Shown here one piece after another: positions 9,473 to 20,700 of a DNA stretch of 64,000 bases. A program made the translations under genes and the position numbers. The notes beneath the pieces were generated by a model. That model saw nothing but the letters and a program-made list of their open reading frames with translations, was not told where the DNA came from and did no database searches. Location of the stretch: contig OX419757.1 in the NCBI GenBank assembly GCA_948567375.1, forward strand, positions 31,000,001-31,064,000, in the 5' to 3' direction. This DNA is from Lunularia cruciata (Eukaryota; Streptophyta; Marchantiopsida; Lunulariales; Lunulariaceae). Numbering within the stretch: position 1 is the stretch's first letter; each line of letters begins with the position of its first letter.

Positions 9473-10540
9473 TTGTCTCAAAGGAATTTTGAAGAACACT
9501 TCAAAAAGGTTGAGCCTTTTCCTTCTACTCGGGTTGAAGTCAACACAATCAATGAGGAGGTAATTGTCAAAGAACTGACGTTAAACTTGACTAATTGGAA
9601 TCCCTGTGCTATCAACATGGCATCCATACCAACCAGCTCCTTGGATCCCTCAAGTTCAACTTTACCACAGCCGATTCCACCAAGCCAAACAATGACTTTG
9701 TTACCTATCACCTAACATGCATATCAAAAGTATAAGAGGACAGAACAAGACAAAGATCCTGATGAATTCATCAAAGAATTTGAAGTCATTTCTTTTGCTA
9801 ATAAGGAACATGACTTGGCAGATTGCTTGAGAATTTTCCCACGTCTGCTCCGACAAAAGGCTCAGAGTTAGTATACGCATGTAACCCAGAAGGTGTTCAT
9901 ATTGGCGGACTGGGTGGACTTGAGAAACAATTTCTTGGAGCGCAACAACTTCCAAGAAGTTGATTATGACACAAGTGGCTTTGCAGCACTCAACAATTTA
10001 GATAATGGCAAGAAGGAGAAGTTGAGAGACTACTCTAAGCGGTTCATGGCACTCTTGGATTGAGTCTCAAAGCAATCGGGTGTGATGGGTTACTCCGGTG
10101 CCCAAGCCATTACCTAGTTCCTGGGAGGACTTTCACCAGAGATTTGGATCTTTGCCAAGGAGGGGAATGTAACTTCCATAGATAAGGTACTCAAATACAT
10201 TGCCTACTATGAGGCGGCTTACTCTCACTCTGCTAGCAATCAAAGAAACTAGGAGAAGAAAGGAAAGAAGCCCAGAAGAAGAGCTTCTTGCAAATACATC
10301 CCCTTCTTTGGAGGAATCCTCCACATCTTCAAGTTCTTCTTCAGAATCAGAAGAAGAATCAAAACCAAGAAGAATACAAAGACATGGAGTCAAGAAACCA
10401 TTGAGACCCTCCTGAAGAGTGTACATAAGGCAGACAACAAGCTGCATGCTCTTATAAAAGAGTTTTCAGATTTTAAGATCCAAATGATTGGGGCAAAGGA
10501 CCTAAGGAAGTCTCCATCATTTGGCAGATCCAATCTATAG
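9473..10540 (+). pseudogene. Gag capsid region of the Tat/Athila-like element
   Basis: One frame runs from 9473 to about 10,540. It holds a Pro/Ser-rich start, then a capsid-like helical region: PDEFIKEFEVIS, LADCLRIFPRLLR, ADWVDLRNNFLE, LRDYSKRFMALLD, FLGGLSPEIWIF and VLKYIAYYEAAYSHS. Gag forms the cytoplasmic particle in which reverse transcription occurs. Stops interrupt the frame at 9713 (TAA), 9869, 10,115, 10,250 and 10,538 (all TAG) and 10,061 (TGA), with no indel needed until the Ser/Glu-rich part near 10,260, where another frame (SSSSSSESEEE) looks more natural. A continuation ETLLKSVHKADNKLHALIKE lies at about 10,400-10,460. It is a dead copy. Confidence 0.7.
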
Positions 10541-10779
10541 TGCACCGCATGTCGTGTCAGGCCATGCAAACACGAAATGCAATACTCATAATCCATTTCC
10601 GGTGCAGCAAATTGATTGGGTTCCGTGATGGAACCAAGAAGAGGAAGAGGAGGCGATATACCAAACCCAAGAGGTACCGCCTCAAGCAAGCACATCATAC
10701 CAAGGTTCAAGGTTTGGACCAAGGAGTATAATCCCAACACTCCTCCACAAGACCCTAGACAAGAAACCAAAACCCACCT

Positions 10780-10925
10780 CAAAATGTTGCACCCGGAGCA
10801 TGTTACAATTGTGGCTCGATGGGACATTGGTCTCCAAACTGTCCAAGCCAAGATGGCAAATTGGGTATGTTCCCCTATGTGGGAATTGTAAAGGATCGGG
10901 TCATACAAGCAACCAATGCCCTCAT
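10780..10925 (+). pseudogene. Nucleocapsid with two CCHC zinc knuckles
   Basis: The first knuckle, CYNCGSMGHWSPNC, is at 10,801-10,842. The second, CGNCKGSGHTSNQC, is at 10,878-10,919. Both have the C-x2-C-x4-H-x4-C spacing of retroviral nucleocapsids, which bind element RNA. They lie in different frames, so an indel separates them. All eight metal ligands are intact. They follow the capsid region and precede the protease. Confidence 0.85.
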
Positions 10926-11050
10926 CCACCAAACTCGAAGCCACTTGTAAAATATGTACATACCCCCACTGAGCATGATGCGTTCAGGCAAAAGGGGATA
11001 CAAATGTAAATTGTATAACACTTGAGGAGGAGAGACCTCAAGAAGGGAAC

Positions 11051-11443
11051 TTGGCCTCTGAAGGTGAATGGCCGGACCTTGAAATTTTGAAAGTTGAGAC
11101 ACATGCCAATAAGAAGAAGCATGGTCCCGAGGAACTGAGTATGACCTCTTTGTCTTCATGTAAGGCAAAGAGACTATGCCCAAAGTCAATCCTTTTTGCC
11201 AAGGAGGAAAAGATTCTTGCAAAAGCTAAAGCTAAAGCTTTGCAGAAAGAACTCAAGGAAGTAGTTCTCAAAACTCGGGAGATGAGTTTGGAGGAGGAGA
11301 CAAAGACAAAGACAAAGCCTCCAGTTTTTCCGATGGACATCAGATCCAAAGTAAAGAATCTGATCCAAGCCGAGGTAGGCCAACCCGAGGAACCTTGGTT
11401 CAAGACCACTAGTACTCCTATCACCAATCATGAAGCACCCTGA
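11051..11443 (+). pseudogene. Charged linker between nucleocapsid and protease
   Basis: An open frame of 130 codons is rich in Lys and Glu, with a helical stretch containing AKAKALQKELKEVV and the segment KTKTKPPVFPMDIRSKV. It lies between the zinc knuckles and the aspartic protease, where Tat/Athila elements carry a poorly conserved linker. No enzyme motif is seen. Confidence 0.45.
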
Positions 11444-11633
11444 AGTCAAATTTGAATAGGGTGAGACCTCAAACTTGAAGGCCAAGGTGAAGAAGGTGAA
11501 ATTGGGAGGAGTACTTCAATATGATATTGTAGCGGATTTGGCATCCACAAGTGCAAACATCACATTCAAGCAACTATGGGAAGACCATAAGTTGTATAAG
11601 AAGTAGCTAAATTCTGCCCTCAAGAAAGTAAGG

Positions 11634-12187
11634 GTGATGTCTAAAAAAGACTTGCCTGCTATTTATCAAATTGAACAAGAAGATTTGGGATCTCCTGAAG
11701 TTGATGCAGAGATTGCAGGGTGCATGATCACATCAATACCCATTGATTTGGGTTCTGGTGTGAATGTCATGACAAACAATACTACAAATTGGCTAGGGTA
11801 TCATACATTTGAGCCAACACCCCAAGTTTTGAAATTTGCACACCAAACTAGGAGACGGCCATGGGGCAAGTTGTCAAACATTACCATGATCATTGGAGGG
11901 GTGCCCTTCAAGTCGAATTACATTGTGTTGCGACTATTAAGAAGACTGGTTACCCCTTGTTGATTGGAAGACCATGGTTGTACAATGCCCAAGTGGTGGT
12001 GGATTGGCACCAGCAGAAGTTGCGGTTTAAGGACATTGCATCCAAAGACCAGAAGTTAGTGATCATGAGTTGGACGAAGGTTCTCCATCTTGAAGAAACA
12101 AGTTTGTCAGAAGACGAGGATAAATCCAAAGACTCATCATCTTCATCCTGTGAGCCGGCTTGTTTCTCACTCAAGATGAACCTTTGA
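11634..12187 (+). pseudogene. Retroviral-type aspartic protease region
   Basis: The frame from 11,634 contains PIDLGSGVNVMTNNT, the place of the active-site D-[ST]-G motif, followed by PTPQVLKFA and GGVPFKSNYIV. The reading then shifts frame near 11,950 and goes on with TGYPLLIGRPWLYNAQVVVDW to an acidic serine-rich end (DEDKSKDSSSSS). The order matches plant gypsy proteases that cut Gag-Pol. The active site reads D-L-G-S-G rather than D-[ST]-G, and the frame shift splits the domain, so it is non-functional. Confidence 0.75.
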
Positions 12188-12959
12188 TGGCTATTATGGT
12201 AGCGCACCATGGACTAAAAAGGCAAGGAAACCCAACTCCATCATACTCCTCCAAGGCTAACACTCCACGACTCAAGACATTGCTCACAAGAAAACTTAAA
12301 TGAGAGAGATAGTTACAAATGAAAGGATGATGAGTACCTCCTCACCCCTTGTTTATATACTTGTGAAATAGTTATGTACCAAAGTTACTAATTACTGGAG
12401 TAACTCAAGTTACTAGACTAAAAGTCAAGTAAAGTCAAAAAGTAGAAAGGAATATTCATCTACATGGGCATATTCCACTAGCATGTGATCTTATCTTGAC
12501 TCAACCACTAAGTCAAGGATTCCTTCACATGGGCTATCCTTGGACTATAGAAGAATCCAAAACAAAAAGGCTTGCGGGCCCAAGAGTTCTCAACTCTTTC
12601 CTCAAAGCCAAACACGTGGGAATAATACCAAGTCAACACTCTAGAATCCAAGATAGTGGTGCTCATCTTTTCCACTTCCTCTCAAGTAAGGTCCCTTCTA
12701 TCTTAGCTATGACTAATTTTAGCTAATCATGACTAATGTAGAACCATCCTTTATCTCTATATAAATAATATAACTCAAGTACTCATAATACCAAGCTAAA
12801 TATCACAATACCACACACATGCACAAATAGGTATTACATTTACCCCCGGACTAAGTTTTCATTTTGTCCACAAAGTGAAGGTCTCTCTACCTTCTATGCT
12901 ATATCTTCCACTTATCATGGTTAATCCTATCAAAGTGTCTTCTTCCTAACTCCTTGAGA
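12188..12959. other. Non-coding junction, possibly LTR or leader
   Basis: No gene is recognisable. The plus-strand element stops soon after the protease, with no reverse transcriptase behind it. The second half has TATA-like and A/T-rich runs (TATATAAATAATATAAC near 12,758) and ends in CCCCCGGAC before the minus-strand integrase fragment. It may be the terminal sequence of another inserted element. Confidence 0.35.
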
Positions 12960-13520
12960 TCATAGGTGTAATTGCCTCACACCTATGAAAGGTCCAAAGT
13001 ACTTAGGCAAAAACTTCTTTTGCACTCTCTTGAATCGAGTAGAATCAAACACCATTACCCAATCACCTTCTTTGAAAGGCTCCACCTTCTTCTTGCCTTG
13101 CCTCTTGTCATAGCTCTCCTTTTGTTTCCTTTGGGCCTGCTCCACTCAAACCATAGCAATTGCTCTTGCCTCATCCAACTCCATGAATTGTTTCTTCCTT
13201 GACTTCTTTGCATCACCTCCTTGTCCTTTCTTCAATCTCCTATGAATGCTTTGGAAGGTAGAAAGATCAAAGTGAATAGGTAGGGTAGACTCAATACCAT
13301 ATACCAATTGAAATGGAGAATATCCGGTGGAAGTCTTCATGATTGTCCTATACTCCCACAAAACTGCATGAATCCTCTTGTCCCAATGATGTTTAGCCCC
13401 CTCCACTTCTGCATCTTTGGCCAACATCATGCATAAGATCTGATTGGTTCTCTTTGCCAAGCCATTGGAATTTGGCTTATAGGATGTAGTTACTCTATGT
13501 GTGATAGAGAAATGTGTCAT
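12960..13520 (-). pseudogene. Integrase C-terminal half of a gypsy element, truncated
   Basis: The minus strand encodes HFSITHRVTTSYKPNSNG, LAKRTNQILCMML, WDKRIHAVLWEYRTIMKTST, GYSPFQLVYGIESTLP and MELDEARAIAMV. After one TGA come EQAQRKQKESYDKRQ and FKEGDWVMVF, then FLPKYFGPF. This is the end of an integrase core plus its C-terminal domain. The catalytic Glu of the D,D,E triad, expected in NGLAER, is Lys. Everything upstream (RT, RNase H, integrase front) is absent: the fragment starts abruptly beside an LTR-like piece in the opposite orientation. It runs opposite to the adjacent gag-protease, so it comes from a different insertion or an inversion. Confidence 0.8.
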
Positions 13521-13524
13521 GCCA

Positions 13525-13770
13525 TTTGTAGTGTTTCATCTAGATTGCTTGGACACTAGAGTTCCAATGATGGTAGTTAGAGTTATTTCAGCAGTTTCTT
13601 AAAGACTACTTTTTGACGGTCAGATGTTGTGTTCAGGGTATTAACTTCACGGTGGGGCCCACCATCACTTTGCACTATTTGCACCATCGAGTGTGCCGTC
13701 AACGGGACTATTAGGGTTCAGACCTAGCTTGAGTCCAGGGGTATACTTTTGAAGTGCAGCTCTAGCACTA
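13525..13770 (-). repeat. Inverted LTR fragment (copy L3)
   Basis: The reverse complement aligns along its length with about 735-985 and 15,185-15,425. Shared blocks include the region of GGTATAC, CCTAGGTCT-like and CCATTGATGGC-like sequence. It is opposite in orientation to the other two copies. Its end shares ACAAATGGCATGAC with both other copies, exactly where the integrase fragment begins. Confidence 0.65.
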
Positions 13771-14978
13771 CCAAACTCCTAGATGAAGTCATCCAAATCA
13801 ATGGTACCCACTATACCAAAGTAACATGTGGGACCTTTGGAGACCCCATAAATCTCATCCATGTCCCACAACAACGATACGGACACACCAAGTGCACTCT
13901 CAACTGAATCAACTCCTGTACCAAACACCAACTCAATGTCAATCTCCTCCCTCATTGACCTAATATATAGATTAATATTGAGCGCCACTCCAAGTAAACC
14001 CATTGTGTACCACAACACTATCTCCTCCAAAATCCCCAAAGAACTCCATCATGACAAAGTAACTAAGAATTGCAACCCACAATCGGAACCAACACAAGTA
14101 CCCCACCAAAAATCACCACCAAGTGCCAACACCTCTAGGTGCAAACACCACCAACTAAACGTCACCCACTAATGTAGCTCTAACTATGACAACTACACTA
14201 GGAGAAAGGGCAACTTGTAACCTGCCATCACAACACACATTCTCACGGTCTGCAGGTCATCATTTCCAACCTCATCAAAGAGAAATACAAGTAATCTGAC
14301 TGGTCATCATTCCAGCCTCACTATAGAGAGCACACCAGAGCACCAATGCTCTAAATTTAAGGCACCTCACACAAACATGGTGTACAAATAGGAAATAGAG
14401 AATGGAGGGGGTCCAATCACAAGAAGGCTAAACAAAAACCTTCCATCTCATAAATCAACACTAGATTGACTCTGCCACCATTTGGCATTTGACATAATCG
14501 GAGTACCTATCTACTTCTTGAGCTATGAGGATCACCGGGAATGGAATCAAGGTTTTTTCACCAAAATCTGACTTAAACCCTTCACAAAATCTGACATAAA
14601 TCTAACATAAAATATGACATAAATCCCTAAAGTTGGCTGACCGCCAAATCTTTCTCTAATTCTTCACTTGAGCCAAATTGGAAAGATGAGGATCTTCAAA
14701 TCTCTAAATTCACGGGAATGGATTTCAAACTCCACCTTCAATTTTGCTTCCTCAGCTCAATTTGCACCAAATTGGTCCTGCTTTCACCTCTTGAGCTCAA
14801 AATGACAACTAGCACTTGAAATTGACTCTCTTTGGCTCCAAATTTGGCCAACACCTCCGCAAACAATCACTCCTAGGGAATCAGAACTGCAATGAAGGTA
14901 CCATGATCCATCAAGCTTGGAGATACCACCACCACCCTCAATTCTTGCACTTGATTTCCCCTTGACTCTCACTTCTCT
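13771..14978. other. Retroelement-derived leader, no gene
   Basis: Parts of 14,190-14,420 resemble the LTRs at 43.7-43.95 kb and 51.3-51.55 kb, sharing GGTCATCATTTCCA and TCAAAGAGAAATA. Short repeats of TCTGACATAAA-type sequence occur at 14,565-14,625. Just outside the LTR at 14,979 the minus strand reads ATCAGAGAAGTGAGAG, a weak match to an initiator-tRNA-Met primer-binding site. Nothing coding is recognised. Confidence 0.4.
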
Positions 14979-15455
14979 GATGTAATCAGTTTGTTTACAC
15001 AACTTTAATCACACTCAATCAGATAAGTACTTGATCTATCACTCAAGAATTTGCCCACAATTGGGTACTAAATATAATCATGCCACATCCACTCTACCTA
15101 AAAGACTGCAGGGGATGCTCGCCGGCTTTTTATCCACTTTAGCCAAGAACTCAAAGGCTCAATATCAAAGAAGTGAGCTCTTTGGAGCTACACTTCCAAG
15201 GTATACTCCTGATTTTGACCTAGGTCTCACCCCAACGGTCCCATTGATGGCAAACCTAATGGTGTGAACGGCACAAGTGACGATGTGCCCCACCATATAG
15301 TCATTACCCCGAACACAAAATATGACAGTCAGAAAGTAATCTATGAGTAATTGCCAAAATATCTCTAACTACTATCACTGGTACTCCAATGTCCAAGCAA
15401 TCTATATGCAAGCTACAAATGGCATGACAATAATAATACAAGTAGTGCCACAACA
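14979..15455 (-). repeat. LTR-like copy L2, probable 5' LTR of the minus-strand element
   Basis: It matches 530-990 in the same orientation over its length, but lacks about 90 bp near its right end. It is placed upstream, in minus-strand sense, of the RT-integrase-PHD element, so with L1 it would bound an about 15-kb composite interrupted by plus-strand insertions. Differences between the copies are frequent, so the insertion is old. Confidence 0.6.
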
Positions 15456-17400
15456 AATGCTCTGGAAGAACTGTTACTTTAATATGGTTATTAGATCTCA
15501 TGACCTTGAGGCAAATTTTAAAGAATAGGCAAATTTTAAAGTTTCTAATTCCAAAGTTGGAGAATCTTGAGTTCAAATTTTTTTGAGGAAATATTTAAAT
15601 ATCTTGTGGTTGTTGTTTATTATAGAATATTGTCTTTTCTTTTCTTTTCTATCTTTTAAAGTTTTAGTTACCTCAAAAACAGACCTTAAACTTCCAAAGT
15701 AGAATTTTGGAATCATATCTACTTAGCTTGTAGTAAAACTTTTTGCTTCAAATTCGAGGCCTTTTTTCTTTAGACAAAGATAGCATAAGAAGTACAATTG
15801 TGAAAATCACAATTATCTAAGCTGTTTTTGTAAAAGCCTCTTCCAATGTGGATCCATCTATAAATTTTATAATCAAATACTAGATCTAGAATATAATTTT
15901 AGAACTTTAATATATTCTAAAATTATAAATGATATTAAATCACTTGGAGTTTATTTTTGGTTCATAGTTTGACTTCTATTATATAATTTTTTTATAATAT
16001 TTATTTATGTAGTAAAATTCAGAAACATAAAAATATTTCCATCAAATACAATCTTGTTTCTTTGACTCAACTGTAAATTTGGGGATTAAAAGATTGATGG
16101 AACATATCAAGTTGCTTCGGCAGAACAATAGTGAAAGACATCATTTTGTATTTCAGAATATAGTTTCATTACTACTAATAGTTTCATTCAGTCTCAATAG
16201 TTATATGTCTTTCACACAATGGTTAAGTGTGTTATTTATTAATTTATTTACTCTTATCTTGGAATTTGGAACTTGGAACATGGTAGAAGATAGAATTTCA
16301 GTATCTTGCTATGATAGAACAATAGCAAAATGGAATTGTAACAATGATTACATATTAGATTTGGCTCCATATTTTAAATTTAAAAGCAACTAAAAATTTG
16401 AGATGGTGAAATATAACCATTTTTAAACATTTGTGACACATTAAGTCCATTTTGTTTATTGGGCAATTTCCTTACTCAATTAAATATGGTATTCCTTTGT
16501 TATTTATTTAAAGGTTTACATTCTTTAAATATTTACCTTTTAATAATGTAATTCTGGAGTTTTCATCTCATAGTATTGCTCCGAATTTTGAAGACATTCA
16601 GAAGTGAATTTATGAACATTCAGAAATAGGTTTTGAGACCAATGAAGGTCTAGATTTAGTGAAAGCACTACATGTCATTTTCAAAATCATCAATCTTACG
16701 AGGAGAGTAGAGTACCCACTTGGGCTCCGAGAGTCCAAGTGGGTTCGAAGTCATAATGGATCCTTTCACATTGGTACAAAGTTGCGGAATAGGTATATAA
16801 AAAGATTCTCAAGTCATAAAAGGATTATTAGTTGTAGACTGCAGAAATAACTACACACAATCTATCCGGCTACAATTACGTATTTTCTTTCTTGTAGGTT
16901 ATAGGTACTTTATAACCTGTAGGAAGACTCTTACCATTAAAAATGAACTAAATAGGAAGCATCGACCACAAAAAATGACACATTTGACATTACGGTTGTA
17001 ATATTCTTTAAGCACTTTGATGCTTGTGATTTTATTGATCTTTTATTATTGAAGCAATTATAGTATCTAGGACTCTTTATTCTTTACGACTATAGAAAAT
17101 GATTTCCTTCTTCTCATTCTCGTAAGAGGGTATATTATGCTGATTGGCCTTCATGCATGTGCATTGAGAGGGATTTGCTAAACAGACCAATTTTAAGGAA
17201 AGCCCTACTATTATAGGCCTTTGATACCTAGTTCAGTTAATTCATTTAAGCTAGCCATCCACCTTATAGAAGTCTATCATAATCAAATAGAGAAGCCCAT
17301 AGTGCGCTCTAAGTACTTAAATATGGTCTTAATATATTTCTCAACCGGCAAATGTCTATGTAGGGGGATTCCACAATTAGGTCACGCGGAGTTCTTGCTG
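15456..17400. other. AT-rich intergenic DNA
   Basis: No gene is supported. A small tandem duplication, AGGCAAATTTTAAAG(AAT), is at about 15,508-15,542. A 104-codon open frame at 16,079 has no recognised motif. A strong hairpin is listed separately at 16,714. Confidence 0.5.
16714..16744. repeat. Near-perfect 14-bp hairpin
   Basis: Left arm ACCCACTTGGGCTC and right arm GAGTCCAAGTGGGT pair at 13 Watson-Crick positions plus one G-T, around the triloop CGA. It would form a very stable stem in single-stranded DNA or RNA. No gene adjoins it. Confidence 0.8.
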
Positions 17401-17638
17401 TGAAATACAAGTTATTGATCTCAACGCTATCCTCTAACGATCCTACGCAAATCCCTGCTTTCTCCGCACAGTGCTGCAGACAATCTCGGAGATTCATTCT
17501 GGTTTTATCGAAGAAGGCCAGAATCACACACCGTTCATGATAAAAACCTCTCCCGGTTTTCTCTACTTTTGCAATCGAAATTTGGAACTCTGGCCGCCTG
17601 CTCCCGGGCTGCAAGAAATACTGAAAAAGCATCACCGT

Positions 17639-17723
17639 GAAGAGACTGACTTCTGCCGGTGGCGGCTGAAAACAGACCGCTCATGTCTATTTTCAGCCGC
17701 CATGGGCTGACGTCAGCCTCTTC
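17639..17723 (+). ncRNA. 85-nt foldback, candidate small-RNA precursor
   Basis: Arms 17,661-17,677 and 17,685-17,701 pair at 16 of 17 positions around a 7-nt loop. Outside them, 17,651-17,660 and 17,702-17,711 pair partly (6 of 10), and 17,639-17,650 pairs with 17,712-17,723 at 11 of 12. The whole is a 39-bp imperfect stem, the shape and size of a plant microRNA precursor. Either strand could be the transcript. Without expression data it may equally be a remnant of a small inverted-repeat transposon. Confidence 0.35.
17705..17718. promoter_or_regulatory. 14-bp palindrome with TGACGTCA core
   Basis: GGCTGACGTCAGCC is self-complementary. Its core TGACGTCA is the classic symmetric bZIP (CRE-like) binding site. 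It overlaps the right arm of the foldback, so its symmetry may come from there; use as a regulatory site is inferred only. Confidence 0.35.
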
Positions 17724-20700
17724 CTTTCCGAATCGTTTGCATCCAATATAGATTACGCTTGATTACCCTCACCGTGAACGTAGCTTTTTGACTGGTACAT
17801 CTTGTCAGCATGTACCGGTCGCAAAGGAAAAGACGAAGTCTGCCATATCTTACCAATCACAATCATGATCCCAAATAGTTTTTTGGATAGATTCGTACGA
17901 CGCATCATGCTCATCACCATGTGAATCTGGCTGAAGACTGCGGGGTACATAGTTGAGTTTCCTAAGCTTCCTACCTCACTGAGAGGTATTCACTTTGACT
18001 TCAGCATACCTCGGAGGCACAGTGTAGGGATTCCGCAGTTCCACGACATTTCTAGAACTGTGGTACGTACAGTAGTGATAACAGTAACTGATGGGGAACT
18101 GCGGAACAAAATCGCTCCTAGAGCCAGAGAGTTGAGCAAATTCTCGTTGACGTTGGTTGACACATCTAGATGCCATGTACAGCAGATCAAGGTCTTCGGT
18201 TTGGAAACTTCTAGAACCAAGCGATCTATCCACGTCTTCCTTTACAACTCCCAATATCGGAACAAGGACCTCATTGTCCTTCTATAGAGAAAATGTGAGG
18301 AGGTACAGTAGAAATGAGGACATGCTGCGGTTTATCAAATTGCGGATTTCGAAATGACAGAGCTGATGGATCAGATGAAGTGCACCGAGGAAGGGTTTTT
18401 TGATGTGCAATGGCCCGCAAGTAGAACCGACTAATCTGTATCAGGCATTATGAATATCGAATCTCATAAATCGACTTAATTGTGTACATCGAATATCACC
18501 CACCTTCTCGAACGTTAGTAAATGCAATAAACAGCAACGATGCTCAATTTGGGTCAAAATCACCATAAATTACTGAGTCACAGCATCTTTGAATTTCCTT
18601 GAAACAACCTGGAAGAGTCAATCGAGCTGAACCCAGATTCAGAGTCTGCAATGCACATATATGATGTATGTACATCGGTCGGTTCTGTATTACCCAGGGC
18701 AAAGTTGTCAAAACAGTGGGTTCGCTACGGATGCCGAGCAAAGAATCTAATAAAACGGGATTCACCCTTGCGTTGGGTCAGCCTTTTATGTCGGGGCATC
18801 CTGTAGGTCATGCGCTGTTCGTAAAGTAGCTAGATGTTCATTGACAGTCGATCTTTCCAACGCTATAAGTTCGTAGGAACGTATTTGGCCTCTGAGTGCG
18901 ATCAGTCTTGATTTCAATTCCTTGACTTTGCTATATCCATGTATGCGCCAGTCGACTGTGCATTTAGTTCATGAAATAAAATTTGCGAATCATCTTAGTA
19001 TCGACGAAGACTGCGTGTGAAGAGAGCTGGTAACCTCAAATAGTATGACTCTCAACTAATATGCATGTATCCACCAAATATGACAAGGTGAAGGGTTGGT
19101 CTGTCCATTGACAATGAGACTCCAATTGCACCATACCAAGATATGTACCACGTAAAATTATTAGGCTTACGTCACTAGCAAATATATCTGCTTATTAAAC
19201 CCGTTCTGTTTAAAGATCACAGTTGTATTTGCTAGATTAATCCGCTATGGTCTTTAAATTCACTAGAATTGTATCGGGTAATACAGGCATCTAATCATGA
19301 TGCCCAATAAACTGCTACTAGAGCAAATTCATCCATCACAAACTCTTACAACGTGATTGAATAGATGTGTGGCCTTCGAGGATTAATTAAGACTAATAAA
19401 TTGGTGCAGACAAGTTTGTCAAGCTCCAGTTCTTGACCACCTTTGCTGCAGTTCAGTTGACTCGAGAACACTAGAGCTTGTGTAAGCAGAAAATGTATCG
19501 GGCATTTTTTGTCTAAATGCGCAGTGCACATGCTCTTCTGTGTTCCTGCAACAGATGTGCTGACTCAAGGGGCTGAAACACTTTTTAACTGTAGAGACAA
19601 GCGTCCTCAACTTTGGTGGACAACTTTGGTGTAAACGAGGAAATAATGTGGAGCAGGAACTTGGTTGATCCATACACACAACTTATGTCAAGCAGGTCGA
19701 GAAGCAAACAATATTCAAGTTTTACTTCTATTCAAGTTTTACTTCCGCCTGCAACCTCTCACGACTGTATTTGTTCAAACTACAGCACAGCAACACTGAA
19801 ACCAGGACTCTCAAAAAAGGTAAAGAGGTTTGAACAGCATGCTTTTGGATGAGCGAAATAAATCACCAAGATTGTAACGACGTATATTATGGCACTCAGT
19901 GTGGTGAACGCAGAGCACGCAAACTTACTGTCATGATCAATCACTGAGGGCATTGCCTAGAAGGGATGTTACACTCCACAGGGGCGCCCCGTTAATTGAA
20001 ATCCAACGGAAATGTAGCTACCACCGGTCAGCTCCTGCTCTAAGGCACTATATCGTTCGTTACAGCATTCATCAGTTTTGCCGTTTCAAGGGAGTCAACA
20101 ACTCCGGGTTCTGCTCGAATAGTCATGATCAAGCGCAGCTATTTTTCAACGGAAGTTAAAGTCAAATGAGACAGCTAAGAGATTCATCGTACAGCATGAA
20201 TAGATCAAATTTCTCAATTGCACTACCGCCCAGATTGAGCCCACCTCCGTTTCTGAAAATCCTACCACTCCCAGAAGCACCTCCTGTCCTCAACCATGTA
20301 TTATGATGACCAGAGCGTCTCACGACAGCTTCAGACATACTAGTTAGTAGTCCTGAGTTAAAATATTCTATTTCTTTCTTCAGTTTGGTCACAACTATGC
20401 AGTAACTGAGTTTCCCTTCGTGGTCAAGTCAAGTTAAGCAAAGTCAAGTCAAACAATTCTTTGTCTACCTTTAGTTTGTCAAAGTGTCAAGATTCAGGTG
20501 TACCAGTAGACTCGCTCACACATATAGATGAGATTAAAGCCTTAACTCCCCGACTTCTCGAATCAGGCTCTTTTCTAGGCAACAGTGGCTTTTCCCATAT
20601 ATATTATATTTCATTTACGCATACATTCCGCTCGAAGGGACATGGGGAGCTTCTGCGAACAGAAAGTGGCTTTTACGAGGGAGAATGCTCCGGACTAGAA

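Noticed and set aside
10390-10944. 184-codon open frame on the minus strand
   Set aside because: It is the antisense of gag-nucleocapsid, whose zinc knuckles on the plus strand are unmistakable.
16079-16393. 104-codon plus-strand open frame
   Set aside because: Ile/Leu/Phe-rich in AT-rich DNA with no motif; likely composition-driven.
16740-16752. GGTTCGAAGTC as a tRNA B-box
   Set aside because: No matching A-box at tRNA distance and no cloverleaf; the word belongs to the hairpin arm and its flank.
17309-17635. 108-codon minus-strand open frame
   Set aside because: No recognised domain. It overlaps another open frame on the plus strand of similar quality, so neither is favoured.
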